Shown here one piece after another: positions 54,420 to 63,631 of a stretch of 64,000 nt of DNA; within the stretch, counting starts at the first letter, position 1; each line of letters starts with the position of its first letter. The position numbers were made by a program, and so were the translations under genes. The stretch is from Lutibacter citreus (GTDB lineage Bacteria; Bacteroidota; Bacteroidia; Flavobacteriales; Flavobacteriaceae). The stretch is taken from NCBI RefSeq assembly GCF_003260195.1, contig NZ_QEIH01000008.1, positions 186,001 through 250,000 on the forward strand. Direction: 5' to 3'. Below the pieces are notes generated by a model that worked only from the letters and a program-made list of their open reading frames with translations, was not told the origin of the DNA and did no database searches.

Positions 54420-54968
54420 TTATTTATTAGATAGTTCAGTTAGTTTGGTGATAGTTTTCCAATTTCTTGAGGTTGCTGAAGAATTTAATTTACGTTCAAA
54501 TAAATTGTTATTCAGTTTTGTTTTTCCATATCCGTTAGGACAATATAAATAGATTGTTTTATTTTTTATAATAAACTCATCATCATTGTTCATAATTAGA
54601 TTTTCAATTTGAGATACTCCTTCTAAATTAGGTCTGTTATTTAATAAAGTAACATATAAATGTGAGATTTCAATATCTTTCTTTTGTTCTAAAAATGGGT
54701 TTGAGTTAAAAATTAATTCCAATTGATTATTGCTCAATACCAAAACATTAACATCATAATCATAATGTTTTTTTATAGTGTTAAAAATTAATTTTTCAAT
54801 TTTTTTTGAAGTTGAAATTTTAGATTTAAATAAAATATTTCCACTTTGAATATAGGTAGTTACTTCCTTTAAATCTACACTTTCTAAAAGCGTTCTTAAA
54901 ACTGCCATTTTTATTATGTTCTTTCCAGAAACATTAATTCCACGTAAAAGAGCAATATAGGAAGGCAT
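54420..54968 (-). CDS. DUF1697 domain-containing protein
   Basis: A 182-residue DUF1697 protein: opening YIALLRGINVSGKNIIKMA, then TYIQSGNILF and a C-terminal SATSRNWKTITKL, all typical. The family has a two-domain alpha/beta fold and no known reaction. Length is normal and there is no signal peptide, so it is cytosolic. It sits between the AI-2E-type transporter (3-base gap) and the methyltransferase (1-base gap). Confidence 0.92.
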   Translation of the reverse strand: MPSYIALLRGINVSGKNIIKMAVLRTLLESVDLKEVTTYIQSGNILFKSKISTSKKIEKLIFNTIKKHYDYDVNVLVLSNNQLELIFNSNPFLEQKKDIEISHLYVTLLNNRPNLEGVSQIENLIMNNDDEFIIKNKTIYLYCPNGYGKTKLNNNLFERKLNSSATSRNWKTITKLTELSNK

Positions 54969-54971
54969 TTA

Positions 54972-56054
54972 TTATATATTTTTTGTTAGTGATTGTACAA
55001 TTTTGTTATCTGCTAAAAAAGCTTTTAAAATAACTTTAATGGCTGTGTAAGTAGGTACTGCGACTATCATTCCAGTAACACCAAACAAAACTCCACTAAT
55101 CATAATTACTAAGAATATTTCAAGTGGATGAGATTTTACACTATTGGAAAATATTACTGGTTGGCTCAAGAAATTATCAATTAGTTGAGCAATTACATAA
55201 CCAATCATTACATAAATAGTTGTTGGTAAAATTTCGGTATGAAAGTCTTGCCCTAAGTTACTGCTCATTGATAAAAATAGCATTATAAGCCCACCAATTA
55301 TTGGTCCTATATATGGAATTAGATTTAATAAGGCACATAAAAAAGCAATTACAATAGCGTTTTCAATTCCAAAAATTAAAAGAGTAATGGTGTAAATTAC
55401 AAATAGGATTGTTATCTGAAATACTAGACCAATAAAATATCTTGAAAGTAAGTTTTGTATTGTTTTTAATGATGTTTTTAGTTTGTTTTTACTATTATCA
55501 CTTACTATAACATAAATGGAATTTTCCATAATATGAGTATCTTTCATTAAAAAGAAAGTTATAAATAATACAGAAAATAATCCAATACTTAAATTTCCAA
55601 CAGTTCCAATTACAGAGTTTAATAAATTTGGTATTGCCGTTAAATTTTTGAATAAATCAGCATTTTTAATTTCGTTTAAAACATCAATATTATGTGCTAA
55701 AAAATAGTTGTTAGTCTCACTTAATAATTGTTCAATATTTGTTTGAAGCTGGTCTATATTTAACAATGATAAATTTTCTCCTTGTTGAATTATTAAAGGG
55801 ATAAACATACTTATAAGTCCAGTTAATATTCCAATAAAAATAAGTAGAGTTGCAATAACCGCTAATGTATTAGGGAATTTTAATTTCTTTTTTAAGAATC
55901 GGATAATTGGGCTTCCTATTAATGAAATTACAGCTGCAATTGCAATATAAACTAGTATTGATTGAATTTTAAATAAAAAATAAAGCAATAAAAACACTCC
56001 AAGAATTATGGCAATTGCTTTTATTATTCCATTTGTAATTGTATTTGAAGTCAT
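54972..56054 (-). CDS. AI-2E family transporter
   Basis: A 360-residue polytopic membrane protein of the AI-2E exporter/YdiK/PerM family. Two N-terminal helices, a helix at 65-85, a periplasmic helical loop, and the C-terminal conserved stretch ALLNLIPYIGPIIGGLIMLF followed by LEIFLVIMISGVLFGVTGMIVAVP are visible. Family members export autoinducer-2 or run a Na+/H+ antiport; the substrate cannot be told. It lies 3 bases after the phosphoesterase gene. Confidence 0.92.
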   Translation of the reverse strand: MTSNTITNGIIKAIAIILGVFLLLYFLFKIQSILVYIAIAAVISLIGSPIIRFLKKKLKFPNTLAVIATLLIFIGILTGLISMFIPLIIQQGENLSLLNIDQLQTNIEQLLSETNNYFLAHNIDVLNEIKNADLFKNLTAIPNLLNSVIGTVGNLSIGLFSVLFITFFLMKDTHIMENSIYVIVSDNSKNKLKTSLKTIQNLLSRYFIGLVFQITILFVIYTITLLIFGIENAIVIAFLCALLNLIPYIGPIIGGLIMLFLSMSSNLGQDFHTEILPTTIYVMIGYVIAQLIDNFLSQPVIFSNSVKSHPLEIFLVIMISGVLFGVTGMIVAVPTYTAIKVILKAFLADNKIVQSLTKNI

Positions 56055-56057
56055 ATA

Positions 56058-57281
56058 TTATTTTTTAATTTCAACAATTGCTCCATTTGATGGGTTCCAA
56101 ATATCTAAATTATCGGGGATTTCAAACCTTGCATTATTACTTAATTCTCCAACTTTATTAGCATTGTCAGTTTTAATTGTTCGTGTGATAATTGATTCAC
56201 TAGAAACAAAAATCCATTTAAATTGATTAAACATGCCTGAATCCCTAGTCCAAGATTTAATGTCGTTATTTTTTCTAATTGGAGCTCCCCAACAACCTTC
56301 GCCAACATAAACAGTTCCGTTTTTATTATCTCTAATAAAACCTTCATCATTTCCTTCTTTTGTAGATGGTTTAATTGGCCAGGTAGTTTTTACGGTATGT
56401 GCATCACACTCAACAACAAGGTTTACTTTATAGTTGTAAAATAGGTTTGCCCAATTTGTATATTGAAATGTACCCTCTTTTTTTCTTGAAACATGAGGTC
56501 GCATTGGTTTATGATATTGTATAATTTTCCAATCATCTAATTTATTTGCTGAAAGTTCATTTTTTAACCAATTAGTTTGCCCTCCAGGAATAGAAATTTC
56601 GGTGTTTAATGTGTAAATTCTCAAATATTGTTTTCCTACAGGAATACTATAATAGATTTTTTCATGAGGTACATCAAACAATTTATATATAGAATTATTT
56701 TCTTTTTCATGATTTCCACGAGCAGCAATTAAAGGAAACATTCTATTATCTTTTGCAATTGTTAATTGCCAGTCATCCATCCATTGAATCCATTGTTCAT
56801 CAGTATCTCCAGAAGTCATATCACCTCCAAATAGTATAATATTAGGCTTTAGCTTTGAAACAATTATATTGGCGTTTTTTCTTGATTTTCTATTATTTCT
56901 AGAATCTCCACCTGATATAATTGATATTCGTTCTTTTTTACCAGGAGCCGTTTTAAACCAAAAACGTTCACTAACACCTTCACTATCTTTTATAATAAAA
57001 TAGTAAGCAGTGTTCGGTTTTAAATTTATCAATCTAACAAAATGGTTATTCATTCCTCTAAATTGAACAATTCTATCAGGCGATTTTTTGTTTGAATATT
57101 TCTTAAAATTAGTATTGTGGTCTTTTTTACCATAATAAACCATTGGATTTGTTCCACTAATTTGATTCCATCCAATAACAACAGAAGTTGAGGCATTATT
57201 TCTAAGCATTAACCTATATTTATCGTTTGATGCATAACTGGTTAATATTCCTATGAAAAATACAATTAAGATTTTTCTCAT
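56058..57281 (-). CDS. Exported purple-acid-phosphatase-like metallophosphoesterase
   Basis: A 407-residue secreted protein: signal peptide (to about Ala17), an N-terminal fibronectin-like domain (20-110, VVIGWNQISGTNPMVYYGKK), then a calcineurin-like metallophosphoesterase domain. Metal-binding segments are ISGGDSRNN, ILFGGDMTSG, ARGNHEKE, QYHKPMRPHV and VECDAHTVK. In the last, the usual GHxH is CDAHT, which matches the plant-type purple acid phosphatase group with variation. It should hydrolyse phosphomonoesters in the periplasm. It heads the four-gene operon. Confidence 0.88.
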   Translation of the reverse strand: MRKILIVFFIGILTSYASNDKYRLMLRNNASTSVVIGWNQISGTNPMVYYGKKDHNTNFKKYSNKKSPDRIVQFRGMNNHFVRLINLKPNTAYYFIIKDSEGVSERFWFKTAPGKKERISIISGGDSRNNRKSRKNANIIVSKLKPNIILFGGDMTSGDTDEQWIQWMDDWQLTIAKDNRMFPLIAARGNHEKENNSIYKLFDVPHEKIYYSIPVGKQYLRIYTLNTEISIPGGQTNWLKNELSANKLDDWKIIQYHKPMRPHVSRKKEGTFQYTNWANLFYNYKVNLVVECDAHTVKTTWPIKPSTKEGNDEGFIRDNKNGTVYVGEGCWGAPIRKNNDIKSWTRDSGMFNQFKWIFVSSESIITRTIKTDNANKVGELSNNARFEIPDNLDIWNPSNGAIVEIKK

Positions 57282-57421
57282 AATAAAAATTGAGATTAAA
57301 ATGTTCTTTACAATATTACAAAATATTCAACTAATAGATTTTACAAAACTTAGAATAAAAAAGGATAATAGTTTTAATTTATTTACTTAATAGAATATTT
57401 TTAACCAAAATTTTTAGTAAA

Positions 57422-58273
57422 ATGAAGAGCGAGAAGATTTATTCAATAAAATCATTTAATTTACTTAAGTTATCAGTTATTTTGGTATTTCTTGGAAGAG
57501 CCTACCAACATCTTTTTTGGGATGCGCCTTTAAGAACTTTCTTTTGGGATGAAGGTTTGTTAAAACCAGTAATTGAATCTTTATTTAAAACAAATTGGCA
57601 AGATTATGTAACTAGCTCTAAATTAGATTTGTTTTTAGAGAATTTAATAGTTGGGTTAGGAATATTTTATCTCTTGTGTTCTTTAGCTGTTATTTTTTAT
57701 GATGCTTCAAAAAAAATATTTAAGTTTTTAATAGTACTTGGAGGTATTGGCTTACTGTTTTTGGCCTTTTTATTAATGAAGGAACGCTTTTATCAATTTG
57801 CTCAATTTTTTGAATATAGTTTACAATTTGGTATTCCAATAGTTTTTGTATTGTACAATAAGCAAAGGGTTTACAGGAACTTAAATGTTATTTTAAAAAT
57901 ATTGACAGCATTAGTTTTTGTAGCACATGGGCTTTATGCTATTGGGTATTATCCGGTACCAGGATATTTTATAGGAATGGTAATTAATATTTTTGGTTTT
58001 TCAGAAGAAGGGGCAAAACTATTTTTATTAGTTGCAGGAGTGTTGGATATACTTGTTGCTATATTAATTTTTATTCCAAAATTAGCTAGGGTTGCTTTAA
58101 TTTATGCTTTTATTTGGGGAACTTTAACATCTTTAGCTAGAGTTGTAGCAGGATTGTCAATTGATTTTTTTTGGGAATCAATTCATTTAAATTTGTTTCA
58201 AACAATATACAGATTACCACACGGGTTAATACCATTGTATTTATTGCTGAGAATGAAAAAAGAAGGAAACTAA
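57422..58273 (+). CDS. Polytopic membrane protein, DoxX-like, function unknown
   Basis: A 283-residue membrane protein with seven or so helices. It falls into two halves: residues 14-150 (LGRAYQHLFWDAPLRTFFWDE, GLGIFYLLCSLAVIFY) and 155-280 (VFVAHGLYAIGY, LFLLVAGVLDILVAILIFIP, ALIYAFIWGTLTSLARVVAG), which look like repeated DoxX-type units. No catalytic motif is visible. It is divergent from the phosphoesterase operon (140-base gap) and converges on acpH with only 6 bases between. Confidence 0.75.
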   Translation: MKSEKIYSIKSFNLLKLSVILVFLGRAYQHLFWDAPLRTFFWDEGLLKPVIESLFKTNWQDYVTSSKLDLFLENLIVGLGIFYLLCSLAVIFYDASKKIFKFLIVLGGIGLLFLAFLLMKERFYQFAQFFEYSLQFGIPIVFVLYNKQRVYRNLNVILKILTALVFVAHGLYAIGYYPVPGYFIGMVINIFGFSEEGAKLFLLVAGVLDILVAILIFIPKLARVALIYAFIWGTLTSLARVVAGLSIDFFWESIHLNLFQTIYRLPHGLIPLYLLLRMKKEGN

Positions 58274-58279
58274 GAACTT

Positions 58280-58882
58280 TTATATTTCTTTAGAAGCTAT
58301 TAATTCAATTATTTTTTTATCTGTAAAATCTATAATTTCTTGAAAAAAGGAAGTGAAGTCTGCTTCAAACTCATCATAATGAAGTTTTAAATCTTCAATT
58401 GCTAAATCCATTTGAGAAATTCCTTTTGTACGTCTGTTCATACCACCTAAAACACGTTCTATACCTTCTAAAGATGCATAGTTAACTAGCCAGTTGTATT
58501 TTATCATGTTTGGGAGTAGTTTTTGAAGCTCTTCAGGGAAACTGTCCACGTGTTTAGTTAAAAATTGATATACATTTTCGGCATAAGTTTCAAGAGGAAT
58601 TTCTGAATAATTACTCCAGTTTTTAGCTAAAAAATGATCGTATAATATATCAATAATTACTCCGTCAAAATGACGATATCTAGGATTAAGACGACGCATA
58701 CTTCGTTTTACAATAGGATGTGTATCTGTAAAATTGTCAATATTTCTATGCAGAATTAAGCCAACTTGAATTTCTTTTGGGTATTTTTTATAACTTTTAC
58801 CTTTTATTGCATCTGAAATAAAATTTCCAATTAAAATATTATTATCGTTTTTGGATAAGTATATATGGGCTAAAAAATTCAT
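58280..58882 (-). CDS. acpH: Acyl carrier protein phosphodiesterase (AcpH)
   Basis: A 200-residue HD-like metal-dependent hydrolase that removes the 4'-phosphopantetheine arm from holo-ACP. Family segments are present: NFLAHIYLS, NFISDAIKGKSYKKYP, GLILHRNIDNFTDTHP and RYRHFDGVIIDILYDHFLAKNW, with the conserved His/Asp residues. Length matches E. coli AcpH (193). It lies 27 bases downstream of a terminator hairpin and so probably has its own promoter in that short gap. Confidence 0.92.
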   Translation of the reverse strand: MNFLAHIYLSKNDNNILIGNFISDAIKGKSYKKYPKEIQVGLILHRNIDNFTDTHPIVKRSMRRLNPRYRHFDGVIIDILYDHFLAKNWSNYSEIPLETYAENVYQFLTKHVDSFPEELQKLLPNMIKYNWLVNYASLEGIERVLGGMNRRTKGISQMDLAIEDLKLHYDEFEADFTSFFQEIIDFTDKKIIELIASKEI

Positions 58883-58909
58883 AGAGTAATTTTGAACAAT
58901 AATACAAAA

Positions 58910-58930
58910 AAATCTGCCATTGGCAGATTT
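58910..58930 (-). terminator. Terminator hairpin downstream of the lipoprotein gene
   Basis: AAATCTGCC (58910-58918) and GGCAGATTT (58922-58930) form a 9-base stem with a 3-base loop; on the minus strand it is followed by seven T. It ends the lipoprotein transcript before acpH. The apex GCC-ATT-GGC is identical to that of the hairpin at 59615-59637. Confidence 0.88.
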
Positions 58931-58987
58931 AGAATGTTTGATATTTAAAGTGATATTTAAAAAATGGGAGTCTATTAATTTTAATAA

Positions 58988-59539
58988 TTATTCTGTCCAA
59001 TTAAAAGACTCTATACTTATACCTGTAAAACAGTCATCTATACAATTTTTGGGGAGAAAACCACAAAGAGAAATCAATCCGTTTTCTAGAGTTTCAAAAT
59101 AAATGATGTTCTTTTTTTTATTCACAATTAAATATTTTTCAGCACAAATTTTGTATACTTCATCAATTGTTAAAGGATTTGCACCATAATCGTGAGAGCC
59201 AAGATTTTCTAAAGTTTCTGAATACGAATCAATCGGGTCTTTTTCACCATTTGAATTATTTATTTGATATCTATGATTAGTTCGTGAAATTACAATTCCA
59301 TTTTTTATTTCTAATTTAGTAGTACTTCCAAAACCGGTCCAAGAACCAAAAGTAGTTTCATAAGTATAAGAATTTCCATTTTCATTTTTTAGTTGTTCCC
59401 AAACATCCAAACTTTTATTATAACTATAGTTATTTTCACCCTTTTTTTCAAAAATATCCTCTTTTTCACAAGAAATATTAACTATTGCCGCTATTGTAAT
59501 TAGAAACGCTAAATTTATTAATTTTAAAATTTTAATCAT
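58988..59539 (-). CDS. Hypothetical lipoprotein
   Basis: A 183-residue lipoprotein with a basic N-terminus (MIKILK), a hydrophobic stretch and lipobox VNISC (Cys24). The mature part has strands with many Asn, Ser and Tyr, and four cysteines near the C-terminus (ISLCGFLPKNCIDDCF). It resembles flavobacterial DUF6174-like lipoproteins (SYTYETTFGSWTGFG, IVISRTNHRY), but I cannot name a family with confidence. A longer frame reaching 59626 would start inside a terminator hairpin and hide the lipobox, so the ATG at 59539 is used. Confidence 0.75.
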   Translation of the reverse strand: MIKILKLINLAFLITIAAIVNISCEKEDIFEKKGENNYSYNKSLDVWEQLKNENGNSYTYETTFGSWTGFGSTTKLEIKNGIVISRTNHRYQINNSNGEKDPIDSYSETLENLGSHDYGANPLTIDEVYKICAEKYLIVNKKKNIIYFETLENGLISLCGFLPKNCIDDCFTGISIESFNWTE

Positions 59540-59614
59540 TTTGTTATAATATTGTTTAATAACAATACGTAATATGATCTTGAAATGCGACATTAAAAAT
59601 TTAATAATGCAAAA

Positions 59615-59637
59615 AAAATCCGCCATTGGCGGATTTT
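59615..59637 (-). terminator. Terminator after dnaN
   Basis: AAAATCCGCC (59615-59624) and GGCGGATTTT (59628-59637) form a 10-base stem with a 3-base loop, followed on the minus strand by a run of eight T. It lies 23 bases after the dnaN stop. Confidence 0.92.
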
Positions 59638-59660
59638 ATATAGTTGTAATTTTAAAAATA

Positions 59661-60779
59661 TTAGCTATTTAACATAACAGGCATTACTAACATAGTAATA
59701 AATTCACCTTCTTCAATACCGTCAATAGGAGTTAAAATTCCAGCTCTGTTTGGTAAGCTCATTTCAATTAATACTTCATTTGAATTTAGATTGCTTAACA
59801 TTTCAGTTAAAAAACGAGAGTTAAAACCAATTTGCATATCATCACCTTGGTACTCACAAACTAAACGTTCTTCGGCTTTGTTTGAATAATCTATATCTTC
59901 AGCAGAAATATTTAATTCAGTTCCTGCCATTTTTAATCTAATTTGGTGTGTAGTTTTACTAGAGAAAATAGAAACACGTTTAACTGAGTTTAAGAAAGTA
60001 CCTCTATCTACAGTTAATTTATTAGGATTTTCTTTAGGAATTACCGCGTCGTAGTTTGGATATTTACCATCAATTAATCTACAAACTAAAATTACATTAT
60101 CAAATGTAAATTTTGCGTTTGCATCATTATATTCAATAGTTACATCGCTATCTACACTACCTAATATACCTTTTAATAAGTTTAAAGGTTTTTTAGGCAT
60201 AATAAATTCAGCAGCTTCATTTGCAGAAACATCTGTTCTAGAATATTTAACTAATTTATGAGCATCTGTAGCTACAAAAGTTAAATTATCTGTACTAAAC
60301 TGAAAAAATACACCACTCATTACAGGTCTTAAATCGTCATTTCCAGCAGCAAAAATTGTTTTAGAAATGGCAGTTGCCAATACATTTCCAGGTATTATAG
60401 TGCTACTTGGAGATTGAATAGAGACCGCTTTAGGAAACTCATTTCCATTAAAATAAGCCATATCATATTTACCATGACTAGAACTAATTTCAATAGTGCT
60501 ATTTTCTTGAGTTTTAAAAGTTAATGGCTGGTTGGGAAAAGTTTTCAAGGTATCTAATAACAGTCTTGCTGATACAGCAACAGAACCTTCAGATTCTGAT
60601 TCAACTTCAATTGTTGTACTCATTGTTGTTTCCAAATCCGAGGCAGATATTTTTAATTCGTTCAGATTTAATTCAAACAAGAAATTATCCAAAATAGGCA
60701 ATGTGTTACTACTATTAATAACGCCACCTAAAACTTGAAGTTGTTTTAATAATTGGCTACTAGATACTATAAATTTCAT
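59661..60779 (-). CDS. dnaN: DNA polymerase III beta subunit (sliding clamp)
   Basis: A 372-residue clamp protein that encircles DNA and tethers DNA polymerase III. It has three similar domains of about 120 residues; recognisable segments are MKFIVSSSQLLKQLQVLGGVI, SARLLLDTLKTFP, ATDAHKLVKYSR, FPNYDAVIP-like KYPNYDAVIPKEN, and the C-terminal LVMPVML that forms the protein-binding cleft edge. Monocistronic, with a perfect -7 element upstream and a strong terminator downstream. It is not next to recF or dnaA in this window. Confidence 0.97.
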   Translation of the reverse strand: MKFIVSSSQLLKQLQVLGGVINSSNTLPILDNFLFELNLNELKISASDLETTMSTTIEVESESEGSVAVSARLLLDTLKTFPNQPLTFKTQENSTIEISSSHGKYDMAYFNGNEFPKAVSIQSPSSTIIPGNVLATAISKTIFAAGNDDLRPVMSGVFFQFSTDNLTFVATDAHKLVKYSRTDVSANEAAEFIMPKKPLNLLKGILGSVDSDVTIEYNDANAKFTFDNVILVCRLIDGKYPNYDAVIPKENPNKLTVDRGTFLNSVKRVSIFSSKTTHQIRLKMAGTELNISAEDIDYSNKAEERLVCEYQGDDMQIGFNSRFLTEMLSNLNSNEVLIEMSLPNRAGILTPIDGIEEGEFITMLVMPVMLNS

Positions 60780-60804
60780 TTAAGATTATTTTAATGATAT
60801 TTTA

Positions 60805-60812
60805 CAAATATA
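60805..60812 (-). promoter_or_regulatory. -7 promoter element of dnaN
   Basis: Minus-strand TATATTTG is a full match to TAnnTTTG and ends 25 bases before the dnaN ATG. Confidence 0.65.
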
Positions 60813-60971
60813 TTCTAAATAAATTGTTTTAAAAAAGTTATTTATTAACAGTTGAAAACTGAGAAAATACGTTTAAGTTGAAGAGTTAAAGGTAGTTATA
60901 AAAATTAATTTTTAAAAGTTATAATTATGTTAATATAGAACACTCAAAACTCAATCCTATTAATTAAATTT

Positions 60972-60979
60972 TATATTTG
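60972..60979 (+). promoter_or_regulatory. -7 promoter element of the PIG-L deacetylase gene
   Basis: TATATTTG matches TAnnTTTG and ends 26 bases before the ATG at 61006. Confidence 0.6.
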
Positions 60980-61005
60980 TTTCACTACTAAAATTATTAA
61001 AATTT

Positions 61006-63522
61006 ATGAAAAAAATAGTTGCAATTCTATTACTATCCCTTATTTATATACCTTTTATTAATGCCCAATCACCAAAAAAACCAACTTCTGGAGATTTATT
61101 TGAATCTATTCAAAAGTTGAATTTTTTAGGTACTGTTTTATACTTAGCGGCACATCCTGATGATGAAAATACAAGGTTGATTTCCTATTTTTCAAATGAT
61201 GTAAAAGCGAGAACAGGGTATTTAAGTTTAACACGTGGTGATGGAGGTCAAAATTTAATAGGACCTGAGATTAGAGAACAATTGGGTGTAATTAGAACAC
61301 AAGAGTTATTAGCAGCCCGAAGAATTGACGGTGGTGAACAATTTTTTACAAGAGCCAATGATTTTGGTTATTCTAAACATCCTGATGAAACCTTAGATAT
61401 TTGGAATAAAGAAGAGGTATTAAAAGATGTTGTTGCAGTAATTAGAAAGTTTAAACCAGATGTAATTGTAAATAGGTTTGACCATAGAACTCCTGGTTCC
61501 ACTCACGGTCATCACACATCATCTGCAATGCTTAGTTTTGAAGCTTTTGATTTGGCAGCTGATGCCAATTATAAAACTCATTTAAAAAACGATAATTTGT
61601 GGAGCGCAAAAAGAATGTTTTTTAATACATCTTGGTGGTTTTATGGAAGTGAAGAGAAATTTAATAATGCCGATAAAACAAATTTATTAAGTTTAGATAT
61701 CGGTACATATTATAAAAACAAAGGATTATCTAATAGTGAAATTGCTTCTTTAAGTAGAAGTCAACATCAGTCTCAAGGTTTTGGAAGTACAGGAACAAGA
61801 GGAAGTCAAATTGAATATTTAGAATTTTTGAAAGGTGACTTTCCGAAAAATAAAGATGTTTTTGATGGAATTGATACAAGTTGGAATAGAGTAGAAGGAG
61901 GTAATAAAATAGGTGAAGTTTTATATAACGTTGAAAAAAACTTTAATTTTAATAACCCAGCAGCGAGTATTCCAGATTTACTAATAGCATATAAATTAAT
62001 ACAAAACTTAAAAGATGAACATTGGAAACAATTGAAATCTGAAGAAATAAAGCAACTTATAGCGGGTTGTGCTGGTTTGTATATTGAAGCTGTTGCAAGC
62101 AGTTCATCTGCAACTAGAAATTCAACTAATAAAATTAATATTGAAGCTATTAACAGGAGCGAATTTCCAATTAAATTGAATTCTATAAAAATAAAACCTC
62201 AAAATTTTATTGAAAGTAAAGAGATTGATTTGAAAAATAATAGTTCTCAAAATTTTTCAGTGGAGGTTAAAATACCTGCGAATACTCATTTTACATATCC
62301 TTATTGGTTGGATAAAAAAGGAAGTTTGGGAATGTATAAGGTTGAAGAAACAAACTTAATTGGTTTACCTGAAACACCAAGAAGTGTAAAAGTAGATTTT
62401 AATCTAAGTTTTAATGGTGTTCAAATTCCTATTTCAAAAAATATTGTTTATAAATATAACAGTCCTGTAAAAGGAGAGGTTTATAAACCTTTTGAAATTT
62501 TGCCAAAAGTATCAGCTTCATTTACAGAAAAGGTGCATATTTTTTCTGAAGAGAAATCTCAAAAAATAAAAATTAAAGTAAAATCTGAAAAAGATAACCT
62601 TTCGGGTAAATTAATTTTATGTACTCCAAAAGATTGGAAAGTATCTCCAGAGTTTTTGGCATTTAAAATAGATCAAAAAGGGCAAGAAGAAACGTATGAA
62701 TTTGAATTGACCCCTCCAGTAGGACAATCTGAAGGCGTAATAGGAACCATAGTTGAAGTAGAAGGTGAAAGCTTTACAAATGAATTGATTGAATTGGATT
62801 ATGATCATATTCCATTTCAGTCTATTGTAATGCCTTCAGAAGCAAAAGTTGTGCACTTAAATATTAAGAAAAAAGGGCAAGTAATTGGTTATTTACATGG
62901 AGCTGGTGATATGGTACCAACTAGTTTACGTCAAATAGGTTATTCAGTTGTAGAGTTAAAAGAAGATGACATTACTCCAGATAAATTAAAGAATTTTGAA
63001 GCGGTTGTTCTTGGAATTAGAGCCTATAATACAAATGAAAGAATTAAATATTATCAAAAGCATTTACATAATTATGTAAAAAATGGAGGAACTTTAATTG
63101 TGCAATACAATACAAATCATAGAGTTAAAGTTGATAATGTAGGACCATACCCATTAACACTTTCAAAAGATAGAGTAACCGATGAAAATGTGAAAGTTGA
63201 AATTATAAATCCTAATAACCAATTGTTAACTTTTCCTAATAAAATTGAAGCGTCAGATTTTAATGGTTGGGTACAAGAACGTGGCCTATACTTTCCTAAT
63301 AAATGGGATTCAAAGTATAAGACTGTAATAAGAATGAATGATAAAGATGAATCTCCAAAAGACGGAAGTTTGTTAGTTGCAAAATACGGAAATGGAAATT
63401 TTATTTATACAGGATTAAGCTTTTTCAGAGAATTACCAGCAGGTGTTCCTGGTGCGTATAAATTGTTTGCAAATATGCTTTCTATTGGGAAAAATAATAA
63501 TGATAAACCTTTAAAAAATTAA
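61006..63522 (+). CDS. Exported PIG-L (LmbE-like) deacetylase with large C-terminal region
   Basis: An 838-residue secreted protein with a signal peptide (to Ala20). The PIG-L domain (40-290) has the zinc motif AHPDDE (residues 49-54), RGDGGQN and the third ligand region HGHHTSS. The family removes acetyl groups from N-acetylglucosamine-type sugars. A long region follows: beta-sandwich (about 360-600, NEW3-like) and a C-terminal domain resembling a class I glutamine-amidotransferase/ThuA fold (about 620-830; VIGYLHGAGDMVPTSLRQIGYSV, VLGIRAYNTNERI). A 34-residue membrane protein and a Na+/solute symporter follow. Confidence 0.9.
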   Translation: MKKIVAILLLSLIYIPFINAQSPKKPTSGDLFESIQKLNFLGTVLYLAAHPDDENTRLISYFSNDVKARTGYLSLTRGDGGQNLIGPEIREQLGVIRTQELLAARRIDGGEQFFTRANDFGYSKHPDETLDIWNKEEVLKDVVAVIRKFKPDVIVNRFDHRTPGSTHGHHTSSAMLSFEAFDLAADANYKTHLKNDNLWSAKRMFFNTSWWFYGSEEKFNNADKTNLLSLDIGTYYKNKGLSNSEIASLSRSQHQSQGFGSTGTRGSQIEYLEFLKGDFPKNKDVFDGIDTSWNRVEGGNKIGEVLYNVEKNFNFNNPAASIPDLLIAYKLIQNLKDEHWKQLKSEEIKQLIAGCAGLYIEAVASSSSATRNSTNKINIEAINRSEFPIKLNSIKIKPQNFIESKEIDLKNNSSQNFSVEVKIPANTHFTYPYWLDKKGSLGMYKVEETNLIGLPETPRSVKVDFNLSFNGVQIPISKNIVYKYNSPVKGEVYKPFEILPKVSASFTEKVHIFSEEKSQKIKIKVKSEKDNLSGKLILCTPKDWKVSPEFLAFKIDQKGQEETYEFELTPPVGQSEGVIGTIVEVEGESFTNELIELDYDHIPFQSIVMPSEAKVVHLNIKKKGQVIGYLHGAGDMVPTSLRQIGYSVVELKEDDITPDKLKNFEAVVLGIRAYNTNERIKYYQKHLHNYVKNGGTLIVQYNTNHRVKVDNVGPYPLTLSKDRVTDENVKVEIINPNNQLLTFPNKIEASDFNGWVQERGLYFPNKWDSKYKTVIRMNDKDESPKDGSLLVAKYGNGNFIYTGLSFFRELPAGVPGAYKLFANMLSIGKNNNDKPLKN

Positions 63523-63523
63523 T

Positions 63524-63628
63524 ATGTCGTCACCTAAATATATCTGGAAAAAAGAATATACAATGGTGTTGGTTGTAAATGCTATTTACATTGTATTGTT
63601 TTATATAATAACAAATATATATTCTTAA
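63524..63628 (+). CDS. 34-residue single-helix membrane protein
   Basis: A very short gene encoding 34 residues, beginning MSSPKYIWKKEY and ending with one hydrophobic helix (about residues 13-31). The ATG is one base after the PIG-L gene's stop and the symporter begins three bases after its stop, so its place inside a tight three-gene unit supports real translation. It may be a small accessory subunit of the symporter, as YhdT-type (DUF997) proteins are for PanF; that is inference. Confidence 0.6.
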   Translation: MSSPKYIWKKEYTMVLVVNAIYIVLFYIITNIYS

Positions 63629-63631
63629 AAT

